From: Paenibacillus montaniterrae
Lineage (GTDB): Bacteria; Bacillota; Bacilli; Paenibacillales; Paenibacillaceae
Direction of reading: 5' to 3'
DNA length: 64,000 bases
Assembly: GCF_018403185.1 (NCBI RefSeq)
Contig: NZ_BOSE01000006.1
Coordinates: 248,001-312,000, forward strand
The notes under the pieces are model-generated. The model searched no databases, was not told the origin of the DNA, and worked only from the letters and a program-made list of their open reading frames with translations. A program made the position numbers and the translations under genes. Positions 31,465 to 40,601 of the stretch are shown piece by piece. Position 1 is the stretch's first letter. Each line of letters starts with the position of its first letter.

Positions 31465-31917
31465 ATGGCTAAACTAAACGAATATTTGAGAGGTCTTATT
31501 GCGGGTAAGATTATGACGATGGCTGCGTCAGAGCTATACAATGCTGCTAAGCTCTGTAAGTCACTAGAAATTTTAGCGGACTGTAATGATGCTTATGATT
31601 TGGAGTTTGTACAGCGTTCTTTTGATTCTTCTGATGAATGGGAATATGCGGACTTAAAAACGGATAATTTGTACTATGTTTGCGTTGAGTTCCCTGATGG
31701 TAGGCATTTACCTGTACCGATGCTAGCGGCAAGAGATTACGATGGAGATAAAGTAAGAGACAGGAGTTTTTCTCATGGTATACAGGGGGAGATGATTGAG
31801 TATGCAATTAAGCATATTAGACCATTCCGTCGAGCAGCCATTAAAGCTATGGCTCAGTATGCCGTAGATGAACGTAAATATTACTTTATGCCCCACCAAC
31901 CAAGTCGATGGTCATAA
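31465..31917 (+). CDS. Phage hypothetical protein after the integrase
   Basis: The protein is 150 residues. GGAG lies eight bases before the ATG at 31465, five bases after the integrase stop. It is mixed alpha/beta (DLEFVQRSFDSSDEWEYADL, VCVEFPDGRHLPVP) and has no recognised domain. Co-transcription with the integrase is likely; an intrinsic terminator follows. Confidence 0.6.
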   Translation: MAKLNEYLRGLIAGKIMTMAASELYNAAKLCKSLEILADCNDAYDLEFVQRSFDSSDEWEYADLKTDNLYYVCVEFPDGRHLPVPMLAARDYDGDKVRDRSFSHGIQGEMIEYAIKHIRPFRRAAIKAMAQYAVDERKYYFMPHQPSRWS

Positions 31918-31925
31918 ATTCAGAA

Positions 31926-31958
31926 ACAAAGCCCCTCCTTCTTGCAGAGGGGCTTTGT
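31926..31958. terminator. Intrinsic terminator after the integrase operon
   Basis: ACAAAGCCCCTC and GAGGGGCTTTGT form a 12-bp stem with a 9-nt loop. Confidence 0.8.
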
Positions 31959-31988
31959 TCTGCTACTTTAGCAGTGGTTAGTACACCA

Positions 31989-32981
31989 TTATATATCTAC
32001 ATTGGTACTTTGCTTTTCTAAGGCATCGCTTCTTTCTTTTCTGTTCAAAAACCACAGAAAAGACTTTTTGTGTATTGAATAAATAAAGTAGCATGTCCAC
32101 AATAAAGGTAATATCCACCAAAGACCATATATGGAAAGCCTAAGTGGATAATTGCTTAATTCTAAAGCGGAACCAATAAGACTGATTAAAACGATGATTC
32201 CATAGGATAAAGTCATTACTGGGTATCGCGCTATTAAGGACGAGTTATCATCTTTTGAACTACTTAAATTTTTATCTGTAAGTTTTGCAATGGAATTTAC
32301 CAGAAAGAATAATATCAAAATAACCGACGAAGCACCGACAGAGCTAATGATCAGCAACTTACCTATACTCATATTTTGAGCATTATTGAATAAGCTTGTG
32401 AATCCCTGCATTGCCCCAAACGAACCTAAAAGAATAGCTGCGAAAATACCTAAAATGCTAATGAATTGTGTTGTTGCCCCTTTAACATTCGAGTTAAGTT
32501 TACTCAACTTTTTTTCAAGCTTTTCCAGGTGTTTTAACTGTAGTTCAAATTCTTCTTGTTGTTTTTTGAATTGAGCATCAAGTTCCATGCTTCGCTCATG
32601 AATTTTTAATATTTCCTCAGCCTGTTGTTTATAGAGATAGTTCTTTTGCTGTTGTGCAAGTTCAAAATGTGCAACCATTTTAAGGAATTTATTAAAATTG
32701 TCCGAAACTTCATCCTCGCAATATGCTTTATACTTATCTTGAATTGAATGAACCATATATAACAGGTCATGGGATTTATTTTCGTATACAAATTGCGTGA
32801 TCACTGGATATGGAAGCATTACAATGTCTAGTGTCTCGATTATGTCATGCAATCGTATAATGAGATCATCCAAATTGTCTAACTCATCTACAGGTATTTT
32901 ACTTATAACACCTTGGATTCTTATTAGTACATCCATAAGTTGTGTGTTAATGTTTACTTCATCTTTATTCACTAAAGTCAT
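31989..32981 (-). CDS. Coiled-coil membrane protein, candidate toxin partner of the Panacea antitoxin
   Basis: The protein is 330 residues. The N-terminal 165 residues are helical and charged, ending in a coiled coil (KKQQEEFELQLKHLEKLEKK). Four membrane helices follow (FISILGIFAAILLGSFGAM, KLLIISSVGASSVILILFF, LSYGIIVLISLIGSAL, LWWILPLLWTCYFIYS). It is translated from an ATG overlapping the 3' end of the Panacea-domain gene by 17 nt. Panacea (DUF4065) antitoxins neutralise unrelated toxins encoded beside them, including membrane-active ones. The toxin role is inferred from this coupling; no toxin family is recognised. Confidence 0.6.
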   Translation of the reverse strand: MTLVNKDEVNINTQLMDVLIRIQGVISKIPVDELDNLDDLIIRLHDIIETLDIVMLPYPVITQFVYENKSHDLLYMVHSIQDKYKAYCEDEVSDNFNKFLKMVAHFELAQQQKNYLYKQQAEEILKIHERSMELDAQFKKQQEEFELQLKHLEKLEKKLSKLNSNVKGATTQFISILGIFAAILLGSFGAMQGFTSLFNNAQNMSIGKLLIISSVGASSVILILFFLVNSIAKLTDKNLSSSKDDNSSLIARYPVMTLSYGIIVLISLIGSALELSNYPLRLSIYGLWWILPLLWTCYFIYSIHKKSFLWFLNRKERSDALEKQSTNVDI

Positions 32982-33396
32982 TTGCTATATTCTCCAATGA
33001 ATATACTACTTTCTCTTGTCTGGCTATCTTTTCTTTATTGTTCCACCACGTGCTGTGCTCATGACTTTCCTCAACCAAAACATTTATATTTTCGTCGAGA
33101 TATTTTATTATGTGCTTATCAAAATCTTCATAATCTACATCGTAATTGCCATCTGAAAAAATCGGGTATCTACCAAAACCAGAAAATCTAAAATACTGAG
33201 ACCTCACTACAGGACCGTAGGTCCAAGCTTCAAATGGTTCGTCGTACATACGTCTAAGTTGAGGAGTAATTCCATTTTCTATGATAAAATCACCGACTGC
33301 AAAATACATAATTTTTTGTAATTGCAAGTTACTGATTCTGTCTCCTTCTAAATTGGCTACAGCAATCACATGATCGGCAAATTTTCTCATGCTCAT
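32965..33396 (-). CDS. Panacea-domain (DUF4065/SocA-like) antitoxin
   Basis: The protein is 143 residues. The motifs NLQLQKIMYFAVGDFIIENG and EPFEAWTYGPVVRSQYFRF are the hallmark of DUF4065, named Panacea for its use as an antitoxin domain against many toxins. The ATG at 33396 has AAGGAGG eight bases upstream; the longer frame to 33432 runs into the regulatory region. It is the first gene of a two-gene minus-strand operon and is preceded by a LexA-like box at 33426. Confidence 0.82.
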   Translation of the reverse strand: MSMRKFADHVIAVANLEGDRISNLQLQKIMYFAVGDFIIENGITPQLRRMYDEPFEAWTYGPVVRSQYFRFSGFGRYPIFSDGNYDVDYEDFDKHIIKYLDENINVLVEESHEHSTWWNNKEKIARQEKVVYSLENIANDFSE

Positions 33397-33425
33397 AGAC
33401 AATTCCTCCTTTATATGTATTTTTG

Positions 33426-33439
33426 CGAACAACCGTTCT
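33426..33439. promoter_or_regulatory. LexA (DinR) box upstream of the Panacea operon
   Basis: CGAACAACCGTTCT has the CGAAC-N4-GTTCG form with one mismatch, the same deviation as the box at 28297. It ends 30 nt upstream of the Panacea start codon. Confidence 0.6.
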
Positions 33440-33526
33440 TAGTGTTACCATAATTATTGCATAATAGGGTCATTTTGTACATAGGCAGCACAACCCAACT
33501 ACATGAATTAAAACTGCAACGAAAAC

Positions 33527-33560
33527 AAAAAAAGCCCCACCGCCAAAAGGCAGCAGGGCT
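33527..33560 (-). terminator. Terminator of the late (tail-lysis) operon
   Basis: On the minus strand AGCCCTGCTGCC pairs with GGCGGTGGGGCT around a TTTT loop and runs into seven T residues. It lies 50 nt after the amidase stop and ends leftward late transcription before the Panacea operon. Confidence 0.85.
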
Positions 33561-33608
33561 GGTTGCAAAAATTAGGTTGTTTTTGTTGATTGGTTGCAAT
33601 CACACAAT

Positions 33609-34427
33609 CTACTTAAGCAGCCGCATCGCAATAACGTTATTAAGCCAGTTTAATTCACTATTAGTGATCGTTCGTTTCTGCACCTTTTCGAGCCATTTCT
33701 GGTCACTAATCACTTTCTTATCAAGTGCTTTGGCGATGTTGTTTTCGAGCATTTTCCATTCCGAATCAGACAATTTCATTTCTTCCTCATCCCCTTCCTT
33801 CAACCTTTTCAACTCATCTTGTATCAACGGAATAAACACAGTCTTTGCTGATGCAATACTATTGCCAACTCCCATAAAGTTAGTGCCAGGACATGTCTTG
33901 CTGCTCTTGCCAGCAATGTAGTCACCAAGGTACACACCAGACGCGCTATACCAAGCGTGGTACACGATTGTATTTGTACTTGGTACAATCTTTAGCCGCT
34001 CACATAAACAGGCGTACAGATGGATTGTAGCGTCTCTCTGAGCTTGCGTCATGGTATCGCCGCCTTTGTCAAAGTTGCCGATGATCTCGATGCACAATGC
34101 GCCTGTGTTAGCACCTGAGATGCCAGCTGGTGTTTTATTGAGGTCGCGGTCAAGACTTATTGCGATTTTTCCATCTTCAAACACAGTTATGTTTTGCCCT
34201 GTGGCCGACCATTTGTTGTTATTAACATGATGGTTACGCATGCCCTCTAAACACGTAAAATGGTCTTGCTGTGCCACGCCGTTAATCATCCGGCGCGTGG
34301 CATAGTTTGGCGCAGCAGTATGATGTACATGCAGCTTATTGATTGTACGAGCGATAGACTGGCCTTGCAGCCAGCCCCTAAACTCGCCTATGTCCATCAA
34401 CAAAAAGTTACCCTTGCGTTGCATCAC
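33609..34427 (-). CDS. Endolysin: N-acetylmuramoyl-L-alanine amidase (Amidase_2)
   Basis: The protein is 272 residues. The Amidase_2/PGRP fold is shown by LHVHHTAAP (zinc His), GMRNHHVNN, CIEIIGNFD, IVYHAWYSASG (second zinc His) and KTCPGTNF (zinc Cys), over about residues 25-185. The C-terminal 80 residues are helical and may bind the wall. It hydrolyses the amide bond between MurNAc and the stem peptide to release phage. Its start overlaps the holin stop by 4 nt. Confidence 0.9.
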   Translation of the reverse strand: MMQRKGNFLLMDIGEFRGWLQGQSIARTINKLHVHHTAAPNYATRRMINGVAQQDHFTCLEGMRNHHVNNNKWSATGQNITVFEDGKIAISLDRDLNKTPAGISGANTGALCIEIIGNFDKGGDTMTQAQRDATIHLYACLCERLKIVPSTNTIVYHAWYSASGVYLGDYIAGKSSKTCPGTNFMGVGNSIASAKTVFIPLIQDELKRLKEGDEEEMKLSDSEWKMLENNIAKALDKKVISDQKWLEKVQKRTITNSELNWLNNVIAMRLLK

Positions 34428-34687
34428 GCATCACCCTTTGTAGATTGCTTAACAAGCTGATGCCCATAAACGGCACACGCGCCTGTTATAACGCCCTGTA
34501 TGATCGTCTCGACCGTCCAGCCTAACAAGCCGCAAGAGAGCAGCACAGCCGCTACAGTGACGATATAGACGATAGTCCAGTCAGGCACTTTAGGCGTTTT
34601 TTTGAGCGTGAAGCCAATCACCCAGCATGCCGCCAATACAATCAATAGTCTTGCTTCGATAAGTCCTTGTACAATATTCCAATCCAT
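34424..34687 (-). CDS. Phage holin
   Basis: The protein is 87 residues with three hydrophobic segments (LLIVLAACWVIGFTL, IVYIVTVAAVLLSCGLL, IIQGVITGACAVYG) and a charged C-terminus (KQSTKGDA). It resembles class I phage holins with a KKTPKVPDW loop. It lies between xhlA and the endolysin gene, the usual lysis cassette of PBSX-like phages. Confidence 0.85.
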   Translation of the reverse strand: MDWNIVQGLIEARLLIVLAACWVIGFTLKKTPKVPDWTIVYIVTVAAVLLSCGLLGWTVETIIQGVITGACAVYGHQLVKQSTKGDA

Positions 34688-34711
34688 TGTTCATCATCCC
34701 TTCGTTATTCG

Positions 34712-34987
34712 TTATTTGATTACTAAAGCTAGTAAGGCCGCTACCACAGTTCCAATAATTGTGGTAGCTACCCAATAAATAATTTTGTCGATCTTATCAA
34801 GCCGTTTATGGGCTGATTTCGATTTTTCTAAAGCTTCTTTCGCCACATCGTCTGATACATCAAGCTTCTCTACGAGCTTATTTACACTGGCTGCCATGTC
34901 AGTAATCGCTTTTGTGCTATTTTCCTGCATAGCTTCCAAGCGCCCTACTTTTACATTGATGTCGTTTAACGCTTGCTCTTGATTCAC
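34712..34987 (-). CDS. xhlA: XhlA-like cell-lysis protein
   Basis: The protein is 91 residues: a soluble helical region with heptads (INVKVGRLEAMQENSTKAIT, VNKLVEKLDVSDDVAKEALE) and one C-terminal membrane helix (IIYWVATTIIGTVVAALLAL). This matches the haemolysin XhlA family, which acts with a holin at the membrane in PBSX lysis. Confidence 0.88.
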   Translation of the reverse strand: MNQEQALNDINVKVGRLEAMQENSTKAITDMAASVNKLVEKLDVSDDVAKEALEKSKSAHKRLDKIDKIIYWVATTIIGTVVAALLALVIK

Positions 34988-35010
34988 TGCTCCACCCCCA
35001 TTTAGGCAAT

Positions 35011-35038
35011 AAAAAAAGACCTACTCTGTAGCGGTCTC
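35011..35038 (-). terminator. Possible terminator at the tail/lysis boundary
   Basis: On the minus strand AGACC pairs with GGTCT around 11 nt and is followed by seven T residues. It overlaps the stop codon of the gene at 35021. The short stem suggests partial termination, which would lower lysis-gene transcription. Confidence 0.5.
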
Positions 35039-35290
35039 GTCATCATCTGTATTTTGCTCTGGACTTTGCTCTGTAACGGTCGGGCTATCTCCCCATACGG
35101 CAAAGATTGCATTTTGCTGAGCTTCCGGCAGCTCTGCCTGCACCTCTAATCTACCTGATGCACTGTTTAGGTACGCTTTGCGGTGCGGCTCGCCAAGCAG
35201 ATGCTCTACGCCTTCAACTTCGATGACCTTTTGCGTTTTTACGCTGACACTATGCTCACTAAGCATATCCAATGTGTATCTAGTAATCAT
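35021..35290 (-). CDS. Small phage protein after the tail-fibre gene
   Basis: The protein is 89 residues with an acidic C-terminus (SPEQNTDDDETATE). Its position, between tail-fibre and XhlA genes, is that of XkdW/XkdX-type proteins in PBSX. The segment QKVIEVEGVEHLLGEPHRKAY is beta-rich. No domain is recognised. Confidence 0.55.
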   Translation of the reverse strand: MITRYTLDMLSEHSVSVKTQKVIEVEGVEHLLGEPHRKAYLNSASGRLEVQAELPEAQQNAIFAVWGDSPTVTEQSPEQNTDDDETATE

Positions 35291-35302
35291 GGTTGCGCCT
35301 CC

Positions 35303-38278
35303 TTAATCTATTAAGTATGAAAATTGAAAATCAAAACGGGATGTATTGGTTAGGTTAGTGCCCCTAATTGCCTTATAAATAGCTACAAAACTTGGGCCAT
35401 TATATTTCAACTCCACGCTAGTTCCTCCCTGTATCACTTGAGCTCCAAATTGCGCCCCTTCGGGAACATCCAATCCGTGAACAATTCCAATGTTGAAACC
35501 GTAATACATCCCTAAAGAGGATGTATTTAATGCGACCTTATAAGGAAGCCCTTCAATTTTTACAATTCCTATGTCGCTAGTACCTTTGTTTGATATTGAT
35601 ACTGAGCAATGAATAGTAACCAATTTCCCTATTCTAGTATACGCCCCCAATCGATGGTTGTACGTAATTCCAGTTGCTGAACCAGCAATTAAGGTTGGTG
35701 TCCAAGTTCCTTGTTCGTAAAAGTCGGATTGATTTTTAGTGATCGCTTGCTTAACTCTAAGAGGTGTCATATCCGTTGCGTTGTCTGTGCCTGCTTCTGC
35801 TTGGGCTTGCGTGGCTATAGTTCTGTTCACCTGTGCGCCCGTTGCGATGCCGTTGAGTTTTGTTTTATCCGCTGCTGACATCAAACCATTAGCTGATGTT
35901 GTTACGACAGCCGTGGATGCTTTTGCATTCCAAGTTGATTTTTCAGCATCCGAAACAAAACGATTACTTGCATCCTGTGCAATAATGCTTGGTGGATGTG
36001 TTGCTGGATGCACATAGTTATTTGCCCCTGTTGCGATACCGTTAAGTTTCGTTACCATTGCAGCGCTCATAAGTCCATTTGCGCTTGTAGTGGCCACCCC
36101 AGGATTAGGTTGTGCTCCTGCTGCTATGCCATCTAATTTAGATTTATCAGTTGAGGACATTAAACCATCTTTCGATGATGTAGCATTTTCTTTATAAAAT
36201 ACTTCCTTCCACGCCCCCCAACTTCCATAATAATTTCTTTCAAAACATCTTAAATTATCATGGGCGTACGTTGTAAATCTTTGCACTACTCCTGCATGTC
36301 TTTCAATTCTTAAACTGAATGCTAAATTAACTGGTGTGTTTGATATATTTGCTACTTCGGCATTGCTATTATTATAAAAAATACCTTCAGTTGTATAAGT
36401 GTTTAAATCTGCGCCAGAAGGAATTTTTGTTGCGTTAACTTTACTATCTACATAGTCTAAGGATGCAATTTCTCTCCAATCTGTCCAATTTCCGCTAAAG
36501 GAACTTCTAATCAATAACCTTGTGTTGGTAGTGTTATTATACGATAAAGCTATCTGCCCTCTATTTCCTGTCTTACTTGAATAGAAATAGGTATATACAT
36601 GCCAGTACATTCCACTACCTCCACCGGGACCATTTGCATGGTTAGTAACAATATAAGCCTCCTGGGTGGTATTTGGATCAGCAGAGCTTGTAGTTGCAAC
36701 CATATTTGTTGCATAGTCTTTAGCTAAATTGAGTGCTTCATTCATGCGATCTCTAGCCCATGATGTAGTTGCTAATTGATTATCATTGCTTGTAGCTAAA
36801 GGTTTTGGAGCAGTTGGTATTCCCGCAAAAGTGGGAGAGTTATTATTTGGTAATTCAAACCATTCACTCCAAGTGTCCGAAGTAGTTGTAGTTTGTAGTC
36901 TATAAAATATATTATTACTACCACTACTGGATTGTGTTGGATATACAAACTGCATTATCCTACTAGATGTTGATTTTATAGTTTCAACTATGGCATAAGC
37001 ATTATTCCAGCCATTAGCAGGTGTATTTATATGAAAAATGCTATATCCATTTGGATAAGAAGATGGTGGATCAGTTACAAGTTTTGCCGCAATAGCAGGA
37101 AATTTAGCATTAGATTCAGCATTATTTGCAGCTCTTTGAACGAATGCTGTTGTAGCTAATTGTGTTGTGTTTGTACCTTCTGCAGCAGTAGGAGCTGTCG
37201 GAATGCCTGTAAATGTAGGAGATTCTGATGAAGCAACTGTTCTCCAACCTCCCCACGCTCCAGTGGTAAGAAAACTACCAAATAAGAAAATACCTGTCAT
37301 AGAAAAAGCATAAGCGTATATTCTCGAAGCTCCAAATTTTTCAAGATACAAAATTCCAGATACAAAACTAATGCCAAGAGCAGTGTTATTGTTTGAGTGT
37401 ATTGACATATGAAGTTTACTTTTCTCTGGCATAGCCGCTGCTATATCCTGCATAGTGCTAGAACTATTTAGAGTAGAAGAAATTTCATTTACCGTGGTAA
37501 ATATTTTCCATCCATTGTGTAACTCAGAATTAAGATTAACTTGAAGAATGCCGTCATTTATTGGGTCTGCAATCCAATCTCCCCATGTTCCATCAACCCC
37601 AACTCGAACCCAGCTCCTTACACCGGTTGCTTGTGTTACTCGTTGAATTGTTCTATTTGTAGCATCCACAAGTCTAAAAACCTCTAACAAACCTTCTACA
37701 AAACCTACGGGTTTATTTGTGGCGGTAGAATTGCAATAGTAGATTCTAGTTACTGTATTTAAATTATTTAAGTCACCTGAATACCTTGAAAGCGTACCGT
37801 TATCGAGCGTCAGCTTATTCATCTGAGCTGCGGCAACTGCCGCATAATAACTTCCATGTTGTCCGTCTAAAAGGTCGGCATTCAAGTTAGTTTGTAGCGT
37901 CCCGTTCTTATCTGCTTTGGCAGTCCAGTTAGTACGCTCGGCGGCAGTGACGTGTATAGTCGTATCATCCATATGGGCTTTTGCTGCCTCTAAATTAGTC
38001 GCTGGCACACTGTACCAATTGGTTTTTCCGATGATAACCCGAATCATAAAAGCCAAATAACCTAACAGTGTAGTGAGTTTACCTGTGGTCGCCCTCGGTT
38101 GATTGGTATCGTTTATCGTGCGATCACCGATTTTTTCGTCAGTGGCGCTTCCAGGACCAGATGCAGCGTCAATCTTATCCCAGTTGTCATTTAGCATTGT
38201 TTCGATGTTAAATGTATCATTAGCGTCCGCAACTGGGTCTTTCTTTAACAAATCCAAATTCGGTGTATGACTAGCCAT
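35303..38278 (-). CDS. Phage tail fibre / receptor-binding protein
   Basis: The protein is 991 residues and is the last large gene of the tail module. The N-terminal 60 residues (NLDLLKKDPVADANDTFNIE, LNDNWDKID) look like the baseplate-attachment region of XkdV-like fibres. Repeated segments of the form LLDGQHGSYYA, SADKTKLNGIATGAQ and FELPNNNSPTFAGIPTAP follow, plus pyocin-knob-like units (WSEWFEL, WTDWREI, WGAWKEV). The C-terminal 130 residues are probably the receptor-binding tip. Start supported by GGAGG. Internal repeats suggest a long trimeric fibre. Confidence 0.85.
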   Translation of the reverse strand: MASHTPNLDLLKKDPVADANDTFNIETMLNDNWDKIDAASGPGSATDEKIGDRTINDTNQPRATTGKLTTLLGYLAFMIRVIIGKTNWYSVPATNLEAAKAHMDDTTIHVTAAERTNWTAKADKNGTLQTNLNADLLDGQHGSYYAAVAAAQMNKLTLDNGTLSRYSGDLNNLNTVTRIYYCNSTATNKPVGFVEGLLEVFRLVDATNRTIQRVTQATGVRSWVRVGVDGTWGDWIADPINDGILQVNLNSELHNGWKIFTTVNEISSTLNSSSTMQDIAAAMPEKSKLHMSIHSNNNTALGISFVSGILYLEKFGASRIYAYAFSMTGIFLFGSFLTTGAWGGWRTVASSESPTFTGIPTAPTAAEGTNTTQLATTAFVQRAANNAESNAKFPAIAAKLVTDPPSSYPNGYSIFHINTPANGWNNAYAIVETIKSTSSRIMQFVYPTQSSSGSNNIFYRLQTTTTSDTWSEWFELPNNNSPTFAGIPTAPKPLATSNDNQLATTSWARDRMNEALNLAKDYATNMVATTSSADPNTTQEAYIVTNHANGPGGGSGMYWHVYTYFYSSKTGNRGQIALSYNNTTNTRLLIRSSFSGNWTDWREIASLDYVDSKVNATKIPSGADLNTYTTEGIFYNNSNAEVANISNTPVNLAFSLRIERHAGVVQRFTTYAHDNLRCFERNYYGSWGAWKEVFYKENATSSKDGLMSSTDKSKLDGIAAGAQPNPGVATTSANGLMSAAMVTKLNGIATGANNYVHPATHPPSIIAQDASNRFVSDAEKSTWNAKASTAVVTTSANGLMSAADKTKLNGIATGAQVNRTIATQAQAEAGTDNATDMTPLRVKQAITKNQSDFYEQGTWTPTLIAGSATGITYNHRLGAYTRIGKLVTIHCSVSISNKGTSDIGIVKIEGLPYKVALNTSSLGMYYGFNIGIVHGLDVPEGAQFGAQVIQGGTSVELKYNGPSFVAIYKAIRGTNLTNTSRFDFQFSYLID

Positions 38279-38816
38279 TGCTTACACCTCCTGCAAATTT
38301 ATCTAATGTTGTGCTGTCCATCTGTGCAATTGTCATAGCCTGTACCTCTTTTATAAGCAGATAGCGGAAACTAAAAGATATTTTAAGGTGTGCTGGTATC
38401 GCAGCTTCTAGCGCTTCTTGTAAATCTGGAATGTTTTCGGGCGTGCCTAGTCCACTAGTAAATTTAATTTTAATAGTGGATTCACTAAAGCCAACCTCTA
38501 CATTTCCGTTTGTCCAGCTGTCCGATATAACCTTAATTTCCTCTGCACCAATTTTCCCGCTGTCTCCTCGCATTTTTGCTAGTATAACAGCTCTACGGTC
38601 TGCTAATGACTTAGACAAATCGGTCGGTATTCCAAGTTCGTATTCATACAGCGGAATCGCCCATGTGGCTTTTTGGATGTCAATTTGCTCCTGATATACG
38701 ACAATTTCTTTGTCCGTATCATCAAGTTTTTTTCCTACGCTTCCGGCCATATCATTTACAAATGGATCGCTGCGCAATATTTTGTGTAGCGATCTTATAA
38801 TCTGCTCTTTACGCAA
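38271..38816 (-). CDS. Baseplate protein, DUF2313 (YmfQ/XkdU) family
   Basis: The protein is 181 residues. The N-terminus IIRSLHKILRSDPFVNDMAG and the ELGIPTDLSKSLADRRAVIL segment match the YmfQ/DUF2313 family, which follows the baseplate J gene in PBSX and Mu-like phages. It starts at TTG and overlaps both neighbours by 8 nt. Confidence 0.83.
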   Translation of the reverse strand: MRKEQIIRSLHKILRSDPFVNDMAGSVGKKLDDTDKEIVVYQEQIDIQKATWAIPLYEYELGIPTDLSKSLADRRAVILAKMRGDSGKIGAEEIKVISDSWTNGNVEVGFSESTIKIKFTSGLGTPENIPDLQEALEAAIPAHLKISFSFRYLLIKEVQAMTIAQMDSTTLDKFAGGVSNG

Positions 38817-39855
38817 TTGTCACACCACCTAAAACAGCAACCTGTTTGTCTCCTATGCTAACGTTATTGGTCGTGTTGTTAATTTTTAGGTTGCTATAAT
38901 CCAGCACTCCCTCGCAGTTGTATATGACATTACCAACGGCTGCATAGCTGACATAATTAGATTCAAACGCGATTGATTTTAGGTAATCAGTTAATGCTCG
39001 TACTACTAAGTCATGTACCTGTGCATCTGTGTAGTTGCTGTCCTTACTTATTGTCACTGATACGTTGATGGATAATGCTACAGCGCTCTCGACATAACAA
39101 AAAGCCCCTATTGGAGCTTGACCGTATCCTAATCCCTCGCTGTTAGGGTCAATATAGTCTTGTACTGCTGCGACTAATGCGGCGCTTGCTGGCTGTTTGT
39201 TTTGATCGATAATGACTAATGTTACGGTGTTATCTCCTCTCGACAACGGGTACACTTTAACGCCGCCTACGCCTGCGACAGAAGTCGCCCACTGCTTATA
39301 ATGGTTAACATTACCGCTGGTCGCTGGCGTGCGTACAGCCAAGTAATAACGCTCGCGCAAGCTGTCATCCGACTCAGCTGCAAAGCCATCGTAGGTAGGT
39401 GCTGGATTGGTCACTGATGTTATGCCGGACAACGTTACAGGCATTTGTGTGATTTGATTAGCCCCAACATTACCAATCTCACCAGCCAATACAGCGGCTA
39501 TTGCAACAGTTCCGCTGCCGCTGATTACTTTAGTTTCAGTCGCTTGAAATTGTATTCCGGAATCCGTCTCGAATAGGTCGCCTTTATTAATTGTTCCACT
39601 ACCAGTAACTAACAGTGTGCCAATTGCATGTGTTGCAGGGTTACGCTCAATCCCTTTGCGTTGGTATACATAGGTAGCGAGTAGCGCCCCTGTGAGCTTG
39701 TCAACGTCATACAATGTCTTTAGTCTCTCAAACTCGCTGTCATAATCGCTCATTACTATGGCAAATGCTTTGAGTAGATCGTACACAATATAGCCCGCTG
39801 ACTTATCGTATGCGTCACTAATATTGTCTAAAAGCTGTTGTAATAGCTCATCCAC
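38809..39855 (-). CDS. Baseplate J-like protein (XkdT family)
   Basis: About 348 residues. FAAESDDSLRERYYLAVRTPATSGNVNHYKQWA and VYPLSRGDNTVTLVII are characteristic of baseplate J (gpJ/XkdT) wedge proteins. Start sites are ambiguous. A GTG at 39855 has GAGGTG seven bases upstream and overlaps the previous stop by 8 nt; another GTG at 39870 gives five extra residues. Confidence 0.88.
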   Translation of the reverse strand: MDELLQQLLDNISDAYDKSAGYIVYDLLKAFAIVMSDYDSEFERLKTLYDVDKLTGALLATYVYQRKGIERNPATHAIGTLLVTGSGTINKGDLFETDSGIQFQATETKVISGSGTVAIAAVLAGEIGNVGANQITQMPVTLSGITSVTNPAPTYDGFAAESDDSLRERYYLAVRTPATSGNVNHYKQWATSVAGVGGVKVYPLSRGDNTVTLVIIDQNKQPASAALVAAVQDYIDPNSEGLGYGQAPIGAFCYVESAVALSINVSVTISKDSNYTDAQVHDLVVRALTDYLKSIAFESNYVSYAAVGNVIYNCEGVLDYSNLKINNTTNNVSIGDKQVAVLGGVTIA

Positions 39856-40300
39856 TAAACAGCACCTCACTTTCCAGCCCTTCGATCAGGCTTCCGTTGA
39901 CTGTCTGTACGCTGAAGGTTATTACAGCTTTATTGTCCTGGCGCTCGAAATTAAAATCATCAACAGATACAATCTCGCTGTGTTTTGTAAGCTGCTCCTC
40001 TACCTGTCGGCGTACCTCACTGCTTATGGTGCTGATCGGAAGATCCTTGCGCCCGATAAATTGACTGATGCTAAGTCCAAAATCAATATCGCCGTATACT
40101 TTATATTTCCCCTGCTCGCTAAGCAGCACCATGTCAATCCATTGTTTGATTGCATCCTCATACGATGCACCAACAGGTTTTCCCGATGCAAAAACAAATT
40201 TTCGTTGCTCAAAATCAAACTTCAAAACATATCCTAATCCCTGTTGTTGGCTGCCTTCTTTATCTGGCTCGTAGTTTACCACTGGAAACATGTCATTCAC
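39848..40300 (-). CDS. Baseplate/tail protein, DUF2634 (XkdS) family, gp25-like
   Basis: The protein is 150 residues. YKVYGDIDFGLSISQFIGRK and EIVSVDDFNFERQDNKAVITFSVQT match the XkdS/DUF2634 family, related to the gp25/GPW baseplate wedge. It sits in the conserved xkdR-xkdS-xkdT order. Confidence 0.83.
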   Translation of the reverse strand: MNDMFPVVNYEPDKEGSQQQGLGYVLKFDFEQRKFVFASGKPVGASYEDAIKQWIDMVLLSEQGKYKVYGDIDFGLSISQFIGRKDLPISTISSEVRRQVEEQLTKHSEIVSVDDFNFERQDNKAVITFSVQTVNGSLIEGLESEVLFSG

Positions 40301-40601
40301 CCGCCTTATCGATCAGGGCATATTTTTGCCCACTCGAATCTGGTATTAATATGACCTCATCGCCAATGGCTAAAGGCTTTGGAACAGGCGTATGATACTC
40401 ATTTGCTTGATGAGTGTGCTTAAAATAAAGCTGATTGGCAATAAATAAATCCTCTTTATCTAGCAAAATATCGTCGCCAACGGCTACGGTGATATTGGGT
40501 AATGGTTTAATTACCTTGCCAACAATAAAGCCTGCAGCAATGGGTTTGTTTTTGCTATCGTTAAACATTTTGACCATTTCTAGTTCCCATGCTTCCATCA
40601 C
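40293..40601 (-). CDS. Phage tail protein, DUF2577 (XkdR) family
   Basis: The protein is 102 residues. FIVGKVIKPLPNITVAVGDDILLDKEDL followed by GDEVILIPDSSGQKYALIDKAG fits the OB-fold DUF2577/XkdR family, located between XkdQ and XkdS homologues as expected. Confidence 0.82.
   Translation of the reverse strand: MMEAWELEMVKMFNDSKNKPIAAGFIVGKVIKPLPNITVAVGDDILLDKEDLFIANQLYFKHTHQANEYHTPVPKPLAIGDEVILIPDSSGQKYALIDKAGE

Noticed and set aside
33457..33921. 154-codon plus-strand frame
   Set aside because: It crosses the late-operon terminator and is antisense to the endolysin gene; the translation is Ser/Leu-rich without motifs.
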